Assembly: GCA_963513935.1 (NCBI GenBank)
Contig: OY740770.1
Coordinates: forward strand, 89,340,198-89,404,197
Origin: Aphrophora alni
Taxonomy: Eukaryota; Arthropoda; Insecta; Hemiptera; Aphrophoridae
Reading direction: 5' to 3'
Length of the DNA: 64,000 nt
Positions 46,362 through 55,259 of this stretch are shown one piece after another. Every line of letters starts with the position of its first letter. Position 1 is the first letter of the stretch. Under the pieces are notes generated by a model that worked only from the letters and a program-made list of their open reading frames with translations, ran no database searches and was not told the DNA's origin. The translations under genes were made by a program, and so were the position numbers.

Positions 46362-46717
46362 GATAGAAACTTTAGACACAAATGTCCGCACACGACTGAG
46401 TTATCGCTTTGATGTCTTTTATAGTTATAGTTGATATTAGCACCCGTACCAAAGTACCTAGTCAACTCGTTTGGCGGTCTAAGATTTCCAAAACTGTCGA
46501 AATACTCTACACTATTACCTCGTTTTTTATAACACACCCAATGTGTACCTTCACCGTTGATACTATCTAGGTTTACAATAGCATTTTCATTTTTCAAAGG
46601 CTTCGAGGGAAGACTGTCTCTCATGTAGACACCTCTAAAATAAGGGATTCTTAGTTTCAAGACATATTTCTCCAAATCAATATTTGTTAACGGTCTATTT
46701 GGTAATGAATCTAACAA
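46358..46717 (-). CDS. PRO: Adenain-like cysteine protease (capsid maturation)
   Basis: A 119-residue protein of the adenovirus-protease/Ulp1 (C5/C48) fold, expected to process capsid precursors. The catalytic triad is visible: His59 in GTHWV, Asp74 in YFDSFG and Cys110 in VVCGHLCL, with Gln103 as the likely oxyanion residue. LRIPYFRGVYMRDSLP (about 22-37) is the family's conserved entry block. It is short compared with adenain (about 200 residues), as is usual for Polinton proteases. The start overlaps the PLA2 gene by 7 nt, and the stop overlaps the penton start as ATGA. Confidence 0.9.
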   Translation of the reverse strand: MLDSLPNRPLTNIDLEKYVLKLRIPYFRGVYMRDSLPSKPLKNENAIVNLDSINGEGTHWVCYKKRGNSVEYFDSFGNLRPPNELTRYFGTGANINYNYKRHQSDNSVVCGHLCLKFLS

Positions 46718-47250
46718 CGTTTTTTTTTACCTCTCCTACGCTTTTTCTTACCACCACCTTTCTTATATGGTTTCAAGTAAAGACCCTTCCCCTTTAACTG
46801 ATTCAATAGTTGTTGTACTGTACGTTTCCCCCTTTTCCTCTTTCCACCCCCTAATTTTGTTTTAGCCTTCATTGCAGCTGCTACAGCCAAAGCGACGGCA
46901 CGTTCACCCAAAGACGCGTCCCCTGCTTTAACTCTACCCCAAGCCTTTCCAGCAAGTATTTTATCAGCTCCCCTACGTCTTTCCGAATCACCGTATCTAC
47001 TATATGCTATATCGTGTTCCTTACAAGCTTCGTCCAAGGGGTTCACACCTTTATCTCCACGAGCAAGACGTTTGGCAAGTTTTGTACCTGGACCGCAATA
47101 GTTGTAAGACGGTAAATGTAGTTCAACGGGTAATAAATCAATTGCTTTATTCAACACTTTATCACCTACATTTAATAACGAGGATACAAGACCACAACCT
47201 TTTCTCTTTGACTTTCGACGTCTAATAGATGTTGCTTGTTTCGCACCCAT
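46711..47250 (-). CDS. PLA2: Phospholipase A2-domain minor capsid protein
   Basis: A 179-residue basic virion protein. Residues about 45-95 form a parvovirus-VP1-type PLA2 domain: Ca2+ loop YCGPGT (51-56) and catalytic helix DEACKEHDIAYSRYGD (73-88) with the His79-Asp80 pair. In parvoviruses and adintoviruses this activity helps the virion escape endosomal membranes. Arg/Lys-rich ends (RRRKSKRKGCG at 10-20 and a KKKRRRGKKKR-type tail at about 168-178) suggest DNA binding or nuclear targeting, like adenovirus core proteins. The start is the only Met upstream. It is co-directional with the MMP gene upstream (34-nt gap) and the protease downstream (7-nt overlap). Confidence 0.9.
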   Translation of the reverse strand: MGAKQATSIRRRKSKRKGCGLVSSLLNVGDKVLNKAIDLLPVELHLPSYNYCGPGTKLAKRLARGDKGVNPLDEACKEHDIAYSRYGDSERRRGADKILAGKAWGRVKAGDASLGERAVALAVAAAMKAKTKLGGGKRKRGKRTVQQLLNQLKGKGLYLKPYKKGGGKKKRRRGKKKRC

Positions 47251-47284
47251 TTATATACTGATCAAAAAGGTGAGTTGCGTTCTA

Positions 47285-48733
47285 TTAAGAGTAAAATATA
47301 TCCCATAGTAAGGTGTACAAGTCCTTGAGACGCTCCTCCTTCATACATGTAATTTTGAATACATCAAATATATCAGTATAAACCCCCGTCACATAACCTA
47401 AAAACTCATTGTATGCGTACACGTTATTTTCACCAAAAAAGTAAAGATTACCGTCTATATATCTGAAACCGCCACTTATAGTATTTGGTAGACCAGTGTA
47501 AAGATCGGTTATTCTGCCTTCATACAGACTTTGACGTGCACAATCATCATATCTCATAACATATGTGTTATCGTAAAATACCAAAGTCCTACCCTGATTA
47601 CCATTAAGTACTGCGTTTAACCTTTTAACCTTTCTCCTCAACCAATCATCGAGTTTATACACATACTTTCTCTGTAAACTTGGGTATTCAATAAGATACA
47701 CGGTCACGTTTGATACTAAAACTATATCGTTATTAGGCGCCTGATAAACAGAGGTTACACCGTCAAAATTTGTTGGTAAATAATCCAGCCAGTCCGTTAT
47801 CATTAAGGGTGTTATGTTCAAGTCTCTTTTAGCTTTATCCAGATGTATTATCCATACATATTTCCCATAAAACAGATATATGTGATTATTGGCTATTAAA
47901 ACTGTATTTACTTTACGTCTTATACTACATAGATCAGGAAGAGCCGTCTCTGTAGTAATGGTATTTTTTGACCGTCTTGTTGTTGTTGTGGTAGTGGTAG
48001 TGGGAGCTGTAGTTGTTGTTGTTGTTGTTGTTGTAGTGGTAGTGGTTATCCTAGGACCGTATAGTTGTTGAATACTGTTAATTGTATCTGGGGAGAGATC
48101 TATTTGATACATGTCTACAATGTTACTAGGTATAATAGAATAGCGATACATTGTGGAATTTAAAACAGGCGAATGGTGTAGGCCAAGAGCGTGTCCGATT
48201 TCGTGTAAAAGGACTGTATAGAAAGATTGATGGCCATCCAAAGGTCGATTCATGCTAAAGTCCCAATTCTCATCCGTATCGAAATGAATTTCCGTTTGCA
48301 TAGTGGTCGGTGTGGGTAGTGTTGCGTGTGCAAGAACCGAACCTGTACCGTCAAAATCGCTAAAACACTTTGTAGCGCCATTAACCAAATTCAAATGATC
48401 CCTTTCAGCAAAAGAAATGACTATGTTGGGTGTAGAGCTGCACCGATAAAACTTTAAATTAGAATGCCTACTCCATAAATTGAAAGCGTACTGAACAGTT
48501 TTCACTAGGTCACGGTTACCACCACCGTACACGTACCATGAGAGCGTAGTATTACTCCATTTAAACAGCCGCGAGGCATCAAGCGGATTAACACTATCGT
48601 TATAACCACAGCGACCATATAGCGTCACATCTAGCGTTTCAGGTGTTGTACTGTAGCTGTCACTGCCGAATTCTTCAGCGAGAATTGTACAGTGACAAAA
48701 CACAAAGAAGACAAACACTCTGTTCAAAGTCAT
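47285..48733 (-). CDS. MMP: Secreted matrix metalloproteinase (matrixin + hemopexin-like)
   Basis: A 482-residue zinc protease. It has a signal peptide (residues 1-19, hydrophobic FVFFVFCHCTILA), then a very short prodomain with a cysteine-switch-like YGRCGYND (39-46, Cys42). The catalytic domain (about 48-215) carries the zinc site HEIGHALGLHH (177-187) and Met-turn Met195. A Thr-rich hinge (about 232-258) leads to a C-terminal beta-propeller (about 265-480) with hemopexin-like repeats (LIANNHIYLFYGKYVWII, LYFFGENNVYAY) bounded by cysteines. Viral matrixins are known in some insect DNA viruses. Here the gene lies in the structural block between fibre and PLA2 and probably acts outside the cell, on basement membrane or matrix, to aid spread. 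The prodomain is much shorter than in typical animal MMPs. Confidence 0.9.
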   Translation of the reverse strand: MTLNRVFVFFVFCHCTILAEEFGSDSYSTTPETLDVTLYGRCGYNDSVNPLDASRLFKWSNTTLSWYVYGGGNRDLVKTVQYAFNLWSRHSNLKFYRCSSTPNIVISFAERDHLNLVNGATKCFSDFDGTGSVLAHATLPTPTTMQTEIHFDTDENWDFSMNRPLDGHQSFYTVLLHEIGHALGLHHSPVLNSTMYRYSIIPSNIVDMYQIDLSPDTINSIQQLYGPRITTTTTTTTTTTTTAPTTTTTTTTRRSKNTITTETALPDLCSIRRKVNTVLIANNHIYLFYGKYVWIIHLDKAKRDLNITPLMITDWLDYLPTNFDGVTSVYQAPNNDIVLVSNVTVYLIEYPSLQRKYVYKLDDWLRRKVKRLNAVLNGNQGRTLVFYDNTYVMRYDDCARQSLYEGRITDLYTGLPNTISGGFRYIDGNLYFFGENNVYAYNEFLGYVTGVYTDIFDVFKITCMKEERLKDLYTLLWDIFYS

Positions 48734-48771
48734 ATTTACGAATGAGTTTAATCAACAAATTGTTTAGATAT

Positions 48772-49869
48772 TTATTCTACATCCTTATCCTCTGCGCCCC
48801 ATAGCGATCTCCAGTTCTTTACCCCTTCTTTAGGAATAGTTTCTTTACTGTATTTTGTTTTAATGGCACGTGCAAGTTGAATCAATTCCGTGTTAATAAA
48901 TTTTTTCAAACTAGCTTCCGTAAGTTCAATACCGTGAACAAAGTTGAATTCTGCAGACTTAATAGCTTCGGCTAATTGATGGAATGTAATAGCATCCGCT
49001 GCTGAAGTACCACGAGCGACATTACAAATACGTTTTGCCTCGGCATTAAAACGGTCGTCTTTTTGATTTTTGAGTAATACATTTGTATTTAACCATTCAT
49101 ACATATCGTGAATATATTTTTTCAACTGTCGCAAATTGACTGCATCTACATCAGACGTACCGTCAAGTAAACCACTTATTTTCTTACTGTTAGCATTGAA
49201 TATCTCACCAAACGGGAGTAAATGCACAGTATTATTTATAAGAAAAGCTAAATTGACCGCATCATCCATAAATAATGGAGAGCCGATTTTTGCTACTCTT
49301 TTTTGCGCAAAATTACATGATTGGCCGTCATTTAGTGGCAGTCTATTGTCAACGTACTGTTTGTTGACAGCATCCTCTTTACCACTAGGCGTTTCTACAT
49401 TAATGATTCTAGAGTTACTGGCATCAAATAAGCCCTCTCCGTTCTTTACGATAAAATTTTCCTTCGCGTATATAACGTTAACAGCATCATCATTTCCCAC
49501 AGGTTTGCCTACATCTTGTATCCTATTATGATTAACAGAATACTCGGTCATAAGTTTGATTGGAATTAGAGACTCGAGATAACCTTTTGTTACGGCATCA
49601 TCAACGTCTTTGGCCACCCCCAGACCTCCCAAAGGTACACCCTTTGTATGATATTTTTTTATTTTTTTGTTAAAAGTTAGACAATTTTTCTCTAGAGTTT
49701 CTAGGTTAACGGCATCTTTTTTAGTTTTAGGGTTGGCTACATTACTTAAGATTTTGCCCCTTATGTCGTAGTTTCCCTCAGGTGTAAGGTCATATCCTGT
49801 AACCCTAGACCCCGACACTGAACGAGTCTTACTAAGCTCTGAGTAACGTCCAAACTTGTCGACGCTCAT
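48772..49869 (-). CDS. Fibre-like protein with seven DAVN repeats
   Basis: A 365-residue protein containing seven repeats about 37-39 residues apart (the last spacing is about 50). Each is of the form (I.NV).(P).G..DAVN..YL. The core motifs are at residues 52-55, 91-94 (DAVT), 128-131, 166-169, 203-206, 242-245 and 292-295 (DAIT). The same DAVN-type repeat occurs in bacteriophage tail fibres and in proteins of arthropod Polinton-like elements. The regular spacing suggests a trimeric beta-rich shaft, and the non-repeated C-terminus (about 305-365) may be a head. A receptor-binding fibre is the most likely role; this is inference. The start ATG overlaps the previous gene's TGA as ATGA. The adjacent MMP and penton genes suit a virion surface module. 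Confidence 0.7.
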   Translation of the reverse strand: MSVDKFGRYSELSKTRSVSGSRVTGYDLTPEGNYDIRGKILSNVANPKTKKDAVNLETLEKNCLTFNKKIKKYHTKGVPLGGLGVAKDVDDAVTKGYLESLIPIKLMTEYSVNHNRIQDVGKPVGNDDAVNVIYAKENFIVKNGEGLFDASNSRIINVETPSGKEDAVNKQYVDNRLPLNDGQSCNFAQKRVAKIGSPLFMDDAVNLAFLINNTVHLLPFGEIFNANSKKISGLLDGTSDVDAVNLRQLKKYIHDMYEWLNTNVLLKNQKDDRFNAEAKRICNVARGTSAADAITFHQLAEAIKSAEFNFVHGIELTEASLKKFINTELIQLARAIKTKYSKETIPKEGVKNWRSLWGAEDKDVE

Positions 49870-50831
49870 TTTATTAATGATCTAATTTTTCTATTTCCAG
49901 AACCTTTTATAATCCCAGCTTCCCGTAGTTCTTCAATGATGGAGGCTATTTCGTTAGCATGCCCTGTATGACCAGCATCTATAGAGGCCAATAAGAGTCG
50001 TAGTCGGTTACAAAGTTCATTAGGGTTGTCCCAATATGAATATCCTCTCCCTGTGATTGTTTTAGAAGGGAATAACGGCTCTATAATGTTTCTATATTTT
50101 AGAGATCTGTTACGATTAACTACTTCGTTCGGATTGTATGATCTCTTGTGTGCACTGGATCTCAAACAGATATCTCTATACGCTCGTAAATCGGCATCGG
50201 TATATATTTCATCATCTGGTAAACGTTTAAACACCAACTCGTACAACCCGGGCGTCCCACTATAGTGTATACCGTCAATTATAATTTCACCATCGTCCGA
50301 CAACTGAAGAGTCTTGTTTCCGATCGTCATAGAGTTGTCTTCGATTTTCGGTCCGTAACTGTGATCTATAATTTGACTTCTGGCGGTATCTTTCATCATT
50401 ATAAGCATATATTTTCGTGCCAGTGGATGTTTGAAATTACTGTTTACCCAATTTTCAGATGTACTTTGCCCTTCAGGTGTTGACAATAGTTCCCTTACAC
50501 TGGGTCCTGGTTGGTCCGGACTCTCGGCAATTATTTCAGTATCCATAAAACTAGGAGAACCCCATAAATTCCCCTCCTCCACCTCCTCATCCTCCTCCTC
50601 CCCTCCCCTCTCTTCAGGGTTGATCACGTCCCTAACCTCGTCCTTAACCTCGTCTTTGACATAGGGTATAGACGGCGACCCCTTTATTTTTGACAACTCT
50701 TTAAGTATAGGGCTGTATTGTTTATTGAGCAGCACCTCTGTATAAGCTTCGCCTTGACGTATAGCCCGATACTTTTTTTTAATAACCTCCCTTAACCGTG
50801 ATATCTCCGCTGTAAGGTTAGATGACGTCAT
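49866..50831 (-). CDS. Conserved Polinton/adintovirus-associated protein, function unknown
   Basis: A 321-residue protein. The start chosen is Met at 50831 because it overlaps the glycosyltransferase stop as ATGA; a Met nine codons upstream also exists. It opens with a helical N-terminus (about 1-55), then a very acidic linker (EERGGEEEDEEVEEG). The C-terminal 130 residues, with LYELVFKRLPDDEIY, YRDICLRSSAHKRSYNPNE and SYWDNPNELCNRLRLLLAS...GHTGHANEI, match a domain I recognise as common beside integrase/ATPase genes in arthropod transposons (DUF8207-like). The function is not known. The acidic segment and gene order suggest a virion or scaffolding component. Confidence 0.7.
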   Translation of the reverse strand: MTSSNLTAEISRLREVIKKKYRAIRQGEAYTEVLLNKQYSPILKELSKIKGSPSIPYVKDEVKDEVRDVINPEERGGEEEDEEVEEGNLWGSPSFMDTEIIAESPDQPGPSVRELLSTPEGQSTSENWVNSNFKHPLARKYMLIMMKDTARSQIIDHSYGPKIEDNSMTIGNKTLQLSDDGEIIIDGIHYSGTPGLYELVFKRLPDDEIYTDADLRAYRDICLRSSAHKRSYNPNEVVNRNRSLKYRNIIEPLFPSKTITGRGYSYWDNPNELCNRLRLLLASIDAGHTGHANEIASIIEELREAGIIKGSGNRKIRSLIK

Positions 50832-51928
50832 GGTAATTCTATAGATCTGAAGAAACACGGATATTGTTTTCTAGTCAAGAGGAACTTTATTATATCACCA
50901 GCTGATGATTTCAATATGTTAGCACTCCACTGCAACCCTTTCAGGTATCCGTACGTGTCCTTGTCAAAACAAGGAATGTGCTCGATTTTGTCCGTACTTT
51001 TAAATATAAAGGTTCGTTTTAGATTATCACGCCATTGAGCTATTTCGGCTACAAAGAGATAATCATTCTTTGGTGTGTCCTCCATAAACTTTTTAAGTTT
51101 AGCTATAGGCTGAACACTTTGCTCACTAAGCAGATACGAGTTTAATAATAAAAATTCGTCCAAATTTGAGCCCGTATATTTCATCCAAGACTGTAACAAT
51201 TTTTGGTTAGTTACAGTATAATTGATACCGTCAAAGGATAGCCCGAAATGAACACATTGTTGAGGTACTGTAGGTAAGGCTTCCTTAAGAAACTCTACAG
51301 TGAACAAACCTTGAGCTTTATTTACAGCTTCAAACTGTTTACCTCTGGTTCGTTTAGGCATGATCGGGGGAGGGCCGAACTTTACATTGTAACTAATGTC
51401 GATACAGCACTTTGCCTTTAAGGCCATTCTATATAGAGCTATAGGCCCGCGTATAGGTATAGTTCTCTCTGTGACAACTACACATTTGGAAGTGAAAGGT
51501 AAGGAGCTTCCATACTGTAACATATTCAAATACGCGTTCATATACCCCACCCCTCCGTGGGAGGGGGTGACAGTTGTATTGAACAAATCGGGGAAAGGTC
51601 TAAACCTCGAAATCATATTTTGAGGGTGTCTCACCGTGCCTTTCAACATATGTTCGTTATATATAACAAGTTCAATAGGCACACCGTTTTTTTCACACTC
51701 GCTTAGAAATTTCAACCATATTTCCCTATTGTAAATCCTATCAGCAGAAGTAATCATGAGTATAACTAAAGGTGGTAAGCTTTTACTGTGACCACCCCGT
51801 CTTTTATGCCTCCAACATCTTCTATTGAATATATCACCATATCTACCAGATCTACTACAATAGTTTCCACAAAACTGTTTTCTGTCCGTATAATACCATG
51901 AACATAAATTTGATTTCGGATTATGCAA
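50828..51928 (-). CDS. Core-2/I-branching-like viral glycosyltransferase
   Basis: A 366-residue protein. It has a Cys/His-rich N-terminus (Cys9, Cys20, Cys24, Cys38, His41 with RRCWRHK), then PPLVILMITSADRIYNREIW (52-71) starting the nucleotide-sugar-type fold. RFRPFPDLF, GGVGYMNAYLNML and CVVVTERTIPIR (149-160) follow. This order matches a family of core-2/I-branching beta-1,6-GlcNAc-transferase-like proteins in large insect DNA viruses such as iridoviruses. In that family the last motif corresponds to the conserved S-E/D-P/T-I-P segment. It could modify virion glycoproteins or host glycans. The substrate is unknown and activity is not shown. It is located between the packaging ATPase and the DUF8207-like gene, and is co-directional with both. 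Confidence 0.65.
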   Translation of the reverse strand: MHNPKSNLCSWYYTDRKQFCGNYCSRSGRYGDIFNRRCWRHKRRGGHSKSLPPLVILMITSADRIYNREIWLKFLSECEKNGVPIELVIYNEHMLKGTVRHPQNMISRFRPFPDLFNTTVTPSHGGVGYMNAYLNMLQYGSSLPFTSKCVVVTERTIPIRGPIALYRMALKAKCCIDISYNVKFGPPPIMPKRTRGKQFEAVNKAQGLFTVEFLKEALPTVPQQCVHFGLSFDGINYTVTNQKLLQSWMKYTGSNLDEFLLLNSYLLSEQSVQPIAKLKKFMEDTPKNDYLFVAEIAQWRDNLKRTFIFKSTDKIEHIPCFDKDTYGYLKGLQWSANILKSSAGDIIKFLLTRKQYPCFFRSIELP

Positions 51929-51978
51929 TTTACAAATGTTGGCAAAAGGCCGAATATCATTATACGTGAATATACGTT

Positions 51979-52668
51979 TTATATATCTTTAATAAAACGG
52001 TCAAAACCTATTCTGTAACGACCAGTATCTTTTTCACTATCTTTATCTATCACAATAAAACCGTGATTATCCCCCCAGGCTATAGCACAAATATTTCTAA
52101 ACTCGTCAAATGAAACGTCTGTATTGACGTGATCTTTGTAAATGTGGCGTAAGTTCAGATCATCCTGTTTAAATACTATTAAGAGGTTTGCATTATCACG
52201 AATCAAGTGTTTTGGGATATTACTGTAAGATTGACCTAAATAGAAAGAGTCAATGTTATTATGACGCCCCATAGTAAAATAGGCACGTATATTGTTATGT
52301 TTTTCACAAGCGATATCATCAAATATCATTATAGAATTAGGTTCGGCCTCGTTTGGCGGGATTACGAATTCATTATCAGTGAATGGGTAGTATCCGACGT
52401 CAGAATTTTCAAGAATCTTTTCCAGGAACTTGTACTTTGGTTGGTGAAGGGATTTTGAAAATATGTAAACATTAGCAAATTTTAAGCCGTTAGGTTCAAA
52501 AAGTAAGTTAAATATAACGTTTGTCTTACCGCAATTTGACGGTCCGCAAAGTAATGCTCTGATTGTGTTTGGGAGTAATGAGCTGTGTCTTTTATTTACA
52601 GCCTTTTTCTTGAGAAAAGTGTCGAAATTCGTCATATTCATTGTATGTAACGAGTGCTCGACCCTCAT
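51979..52668 (-). CDS. ATPase: FtsK/HerA-superfamily DNA packaging ATPase
   Basis: A 229-residue A32-like motor that drives genome packaging into the capsid in Polintons, adintoviruses and nucleocytoplasmic viruses. Walker A is GPSNCGKT (42-49) and Walker B is SIMIFDD (112-118). The downstream polar sensor YLGQSYSNIPKHLI (143-156), NANLLIVFKQD and the C-terminal WGDNHGFIVID complete the family layout. No break is seen and the length is normal. It follows the integrase by about 90 nt and precedes the glycosyltransferase by 50 nt. The Met at residue 10 or 12 could also be the start. Confidence 0.92.
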   Translation of the reverse strand: MRVEHSLHTMNMTNFDTFLKKKAVNKRHSSLLPNTIRALLCGPSNCGKTNVIFNLLFEPNGLKFANVYIFSKSLHQPKYKFLEKILENSDVGYYPFTDNEFVIPPNEAEPNSIMIFDDIACEKHNNIRAYFTMGRHNNIDSFYLGQSYSNIPKHLIRDNANLLIVFKQDDLNLRHIYKDHVNTDVSFDEFRNICAIAWGDNHGFIVIDKDSEKDTGRYRIGFDRFIKDI

Positions 52669-52756
52669 GATGACGTAATACTGAAGTTAAATTGATTTGT
52701 ATGAGCATTATATAAGTTTTTTCTAATACTCTACAGTAACCGTAACCTAACCTATC

Positions 52757-53065
52757 CTATTTGACAATTTCCTTTTCACTTACCCATGAGTTATGTGTCT
52801 GATCAAACCCTAGCCATTTCACAAGGACCTTATCACCTCTTTTCTTTATAACTTTCTCAACAAGATATACATTACCTATTTTTGATCTATTTAATTCTTC
52901 ACCATAAAACCCGCCTTTTAAAATTTCCCCCTTCGAGTCTTGTAGAATATAAGTTATAGGTTTTGACGGTACAATAGCGTAAACTGAGAAAACCTCGTTT
53001 GTCCAATTAGGTAAAATAACCTTTAACGAACGTCTTTTTAAATTTGGAAATTCTAACTTTTTCAT
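52757..53065 (-). pseudogene. INT: Integrase C-terminal chromodomain part, out of frame
   Basis: This frame carries the C-terminal half of a Polinton integrase. PNWTNEVFSVYAIV (19-32) and GEILKGGFYGEEL (46-58) form the SH3-like region. A chromodomain follows (about 66-97) with VYLVEKVIKKRG, VLVKWLGF and HNSWV, which would tether integration to histone marks. It lies in a different frame from the catalytic core (53007-53678). Family homology switches frame inside the A4 run (plus strand) at 53013-53016, so a single-base indel explains the split. It may be an inactivating mutation, a sequencing error or, less likely, recoding. Confidence 0.8.
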
Positions 53066-53678
53066 CTAGTTTAAATTTGGGTATAGCTTTTACGGTTTTA
53101 CGATCTAGTTTTTGTAATAATAGTTTCTCATGCTTTTTCAATACGTGAGACGGTTTCATTCCTATGGTACTATGCACTGTATTATTATATGATTTTAATA
53201 TTTCTTTTAAAAGGGTTAACCATTCATAGCTGCCCCGAGCTGTAAATTCACGCCACATTAGATTTTTTAACGTACGATTTAACCTTTCGACTATGGAAGC
53301 TTTTTTGTCAGAGTATGTATGGTAATGATTAATGTTATATTTTATCATTAACTGTTTCACACGAGTGTTGAAGAATTCTTTCCCTTGATCGGTTTGCAAA
53401 TGTTTCATACGATGTTTTTTAAGTATAGGGTCTAAACATTTAGCTACTTCAACGCCTGATTTTGTTTTTAACGGCACAGCAAAAGCATATTTTGTTAAAC
53501 AGTTTATCATTGTCAATATATACTTGAACCCTTTATTTTCTCTCGCATAAGGGATCATTTCGACCAAATCAGCCTGATACAGGTCATTTATACCTTTTAT
53601 AGTTACATTTCTGGTCGGGTAACGCCTACGGGCTGGTTTATGCAACTCTGCGGCAATAGCCTGTCTTACATTCATCAT
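53007..53678 (-). CDS. INT: Polinton DDE integrase, catalytic core (frame broken at 3' end)
   Basis: A 223-residue retroviral-type integrase core. The catalytic triad is Asp37 (YQADLVEM), Asp97 (LQTDQGKEF) and Glu131 (IVERLNRTLK), with retroviral-like D-E spacing. HKPARRRYPTR (13-23) precedes the core. The usual N-terminal HHCC zinc region is absent from this frame, and the polymerase remnant lies only 34 nt upstream. The frame ends early at 53007, where homology continues in another frame (see 52757-53065). If the split is real, the product would lack the chromodomain. Confidence 0.88.
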   Translation of the reverse strand: MMNVRQAIAAELHKPARRRYPTRNVTIKGINDLYQADLVEMIPYARENKGFKYILTMINCLTKYAFAVPLKTKSGVEVAKCLDPILKKHRMKHLQTDQGKEFFNTRVKQLMIKYNINHYHTYSDKKASIVERLNRTLKNLMWREFTARGSYEWLTLLKEILKSYNNTVHSTIGMKPSHVLKKHEKLLLQKLDRKTVKAIPKFKLDEKVRISKFKKTFVKGYFT

Positions 53679-53712
53679 GTAAATGATAGAATTTAGAGAA
53701 TAGCACAGTTAT

Positions 53713-54112
53713 TTATAAAATACGCATGGTCTTGTATCCATAGGGGACTGTATCATACTCTCCAAATCTCTTTCTTTTAGCACCTGTTATACTAAATTTT
53801 TTCTTTTCATTTATTGTAACAACTTCGCGAATAACGGATCTCCTAATTTGATTACCACTTATGTAAATTGGTTCGTTAATGCTGTCAACATCGTCTTCGG
53901 TGTCAACTAATCTTTTTAAACAATCAAAGTTTAGTATCTGCGAATTTCTAAAATTTAGTGTGAAACCTTTAATTTTACAAACCGTAACGGTCTGACCTGT
54001 ATTTGTAGAGACTTTGTATCCGTATGTTTTGGGACCTCCCGAGACAAACTCACTGATATATGAATCTGGTCCATATTCTGTAAGTTCATCGGTCATTTCG
54101 CCTAAATTTGTT
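53713..54112 (-). pseudogene. pPolB: C-terminal remnant of protein-primed DNA polymerase B
   Basis: About 130 residues match the extreme C-terminus of Polinton/adintovirus PolB: LGEMTDEL, SYISEFVSGGPKTYGYK, VCKIKGFTLNFRNS, then the basic tail ending VPYGYKTMRI. The apparent start Met (54096) lies inside this homologous block, not at a gene start. Just upstream there are in-frame stops (first near 54112-54114) and no polymerase homology. All catalytic motifs (exonuclease, Dx2SLYP, KxY, YxDTD) and the terminal-protein region are missing. A full gene would be about 1000-1200 residues and run to about 57 kb. This copy cannot replicate itself. Confidence 0.8.
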
Positions 54113-55259
54113 CATTCTTATGAAATGAAATGTTTTTCTTATGACACCTACCCTAAATTATGAGTTACTCAATGTTTGTCCACAATACATTTTACAAAAG
54201 TTGGTTCTCGTTTATGTAGCATATACGACAATCAGACATTATTCCAGAACCACTTTTAGGCTATGTACTTGAATTTCAAAATTTAAATTGAATATCCGAA
54301 ACCAAACACACAAATTTTTTGACCAATCACACAATTTTCTATACATTCATGTGAGAAATAAAAGTTAAAATTTCTTAGACTGTAAGTACTTTAAATCAAA
54401 ACTATCCCCAAGATGTAACTCAAGGTTTATTTTTTCATCCACTATATAAATTTCTTTAAATTTTGTGTATAAAAGAACAATCCAACACCTCTAATTTATG
54501 AATTTTACTTAAATTTTCTTCCCAAAGTGACAGAGCTATAAACCACCTTAACTAATTCAAAATAAAGTGTCATAGGATTTATCTTATAAATGAATTTTCG
54601 GATAAACTGCCTGTTGAAGTGAGTATATAACCATTTATTTTTAATATAAACAATGGACGTTTACGAGGGAAGATGGAATATTGTGAAAACTACATTTAAG
54701 ACATGTTTTGGAGATTACAGCAAACTCTTTACAATGATTATACTGTATAACTTTTAACTTGTATGATTTATAACTAAAGTAAACCCTTGTCGCGTTGTTT
54801 ATAGTCCATCTGATATAAAACAGATATTTTAGTACTCGGTTAGGATTAGTTTTGTAATCGTAAAAATTGTCAGAATTACAGAGTTTGTTTGTGTGACCAT
54901 TGCAAGATGGAGCTGGTTTAGTACTTAAGATGTCCAAACAAATTGATTTCGGTTTAACTTTGCAAATAAGTTTCCAAAAGTTTAACTTCGCAAAGACATT
55001 ATAATTTTCACTCTAAAAGGAATTTGTTTTAATTTGTTTCTACGTTTTAATGCCAGTAGAGTTTTAACGCGGCTATCATTTTCTGCGTTTTTACAGGTGC
55101 GTTTTGTTTAATATTTTTCAACTTTCGAATTTATTTTATAAAAAGGTTTAAAAGTGTTCTTTTAAAATTAAACTTTTACTCGAGGAAATGTTTGGTCAGA
55201 TGACAGAGCACTTATCACATAACTTTTTGTGCTATATTTAATTAGTACAATTTTACAAC

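Noticed and set aside
47889..48071. Valine-rich plus-strand frame
   Set aside because: Antisense of the Thr-rich hinge of the metalloproteinase.
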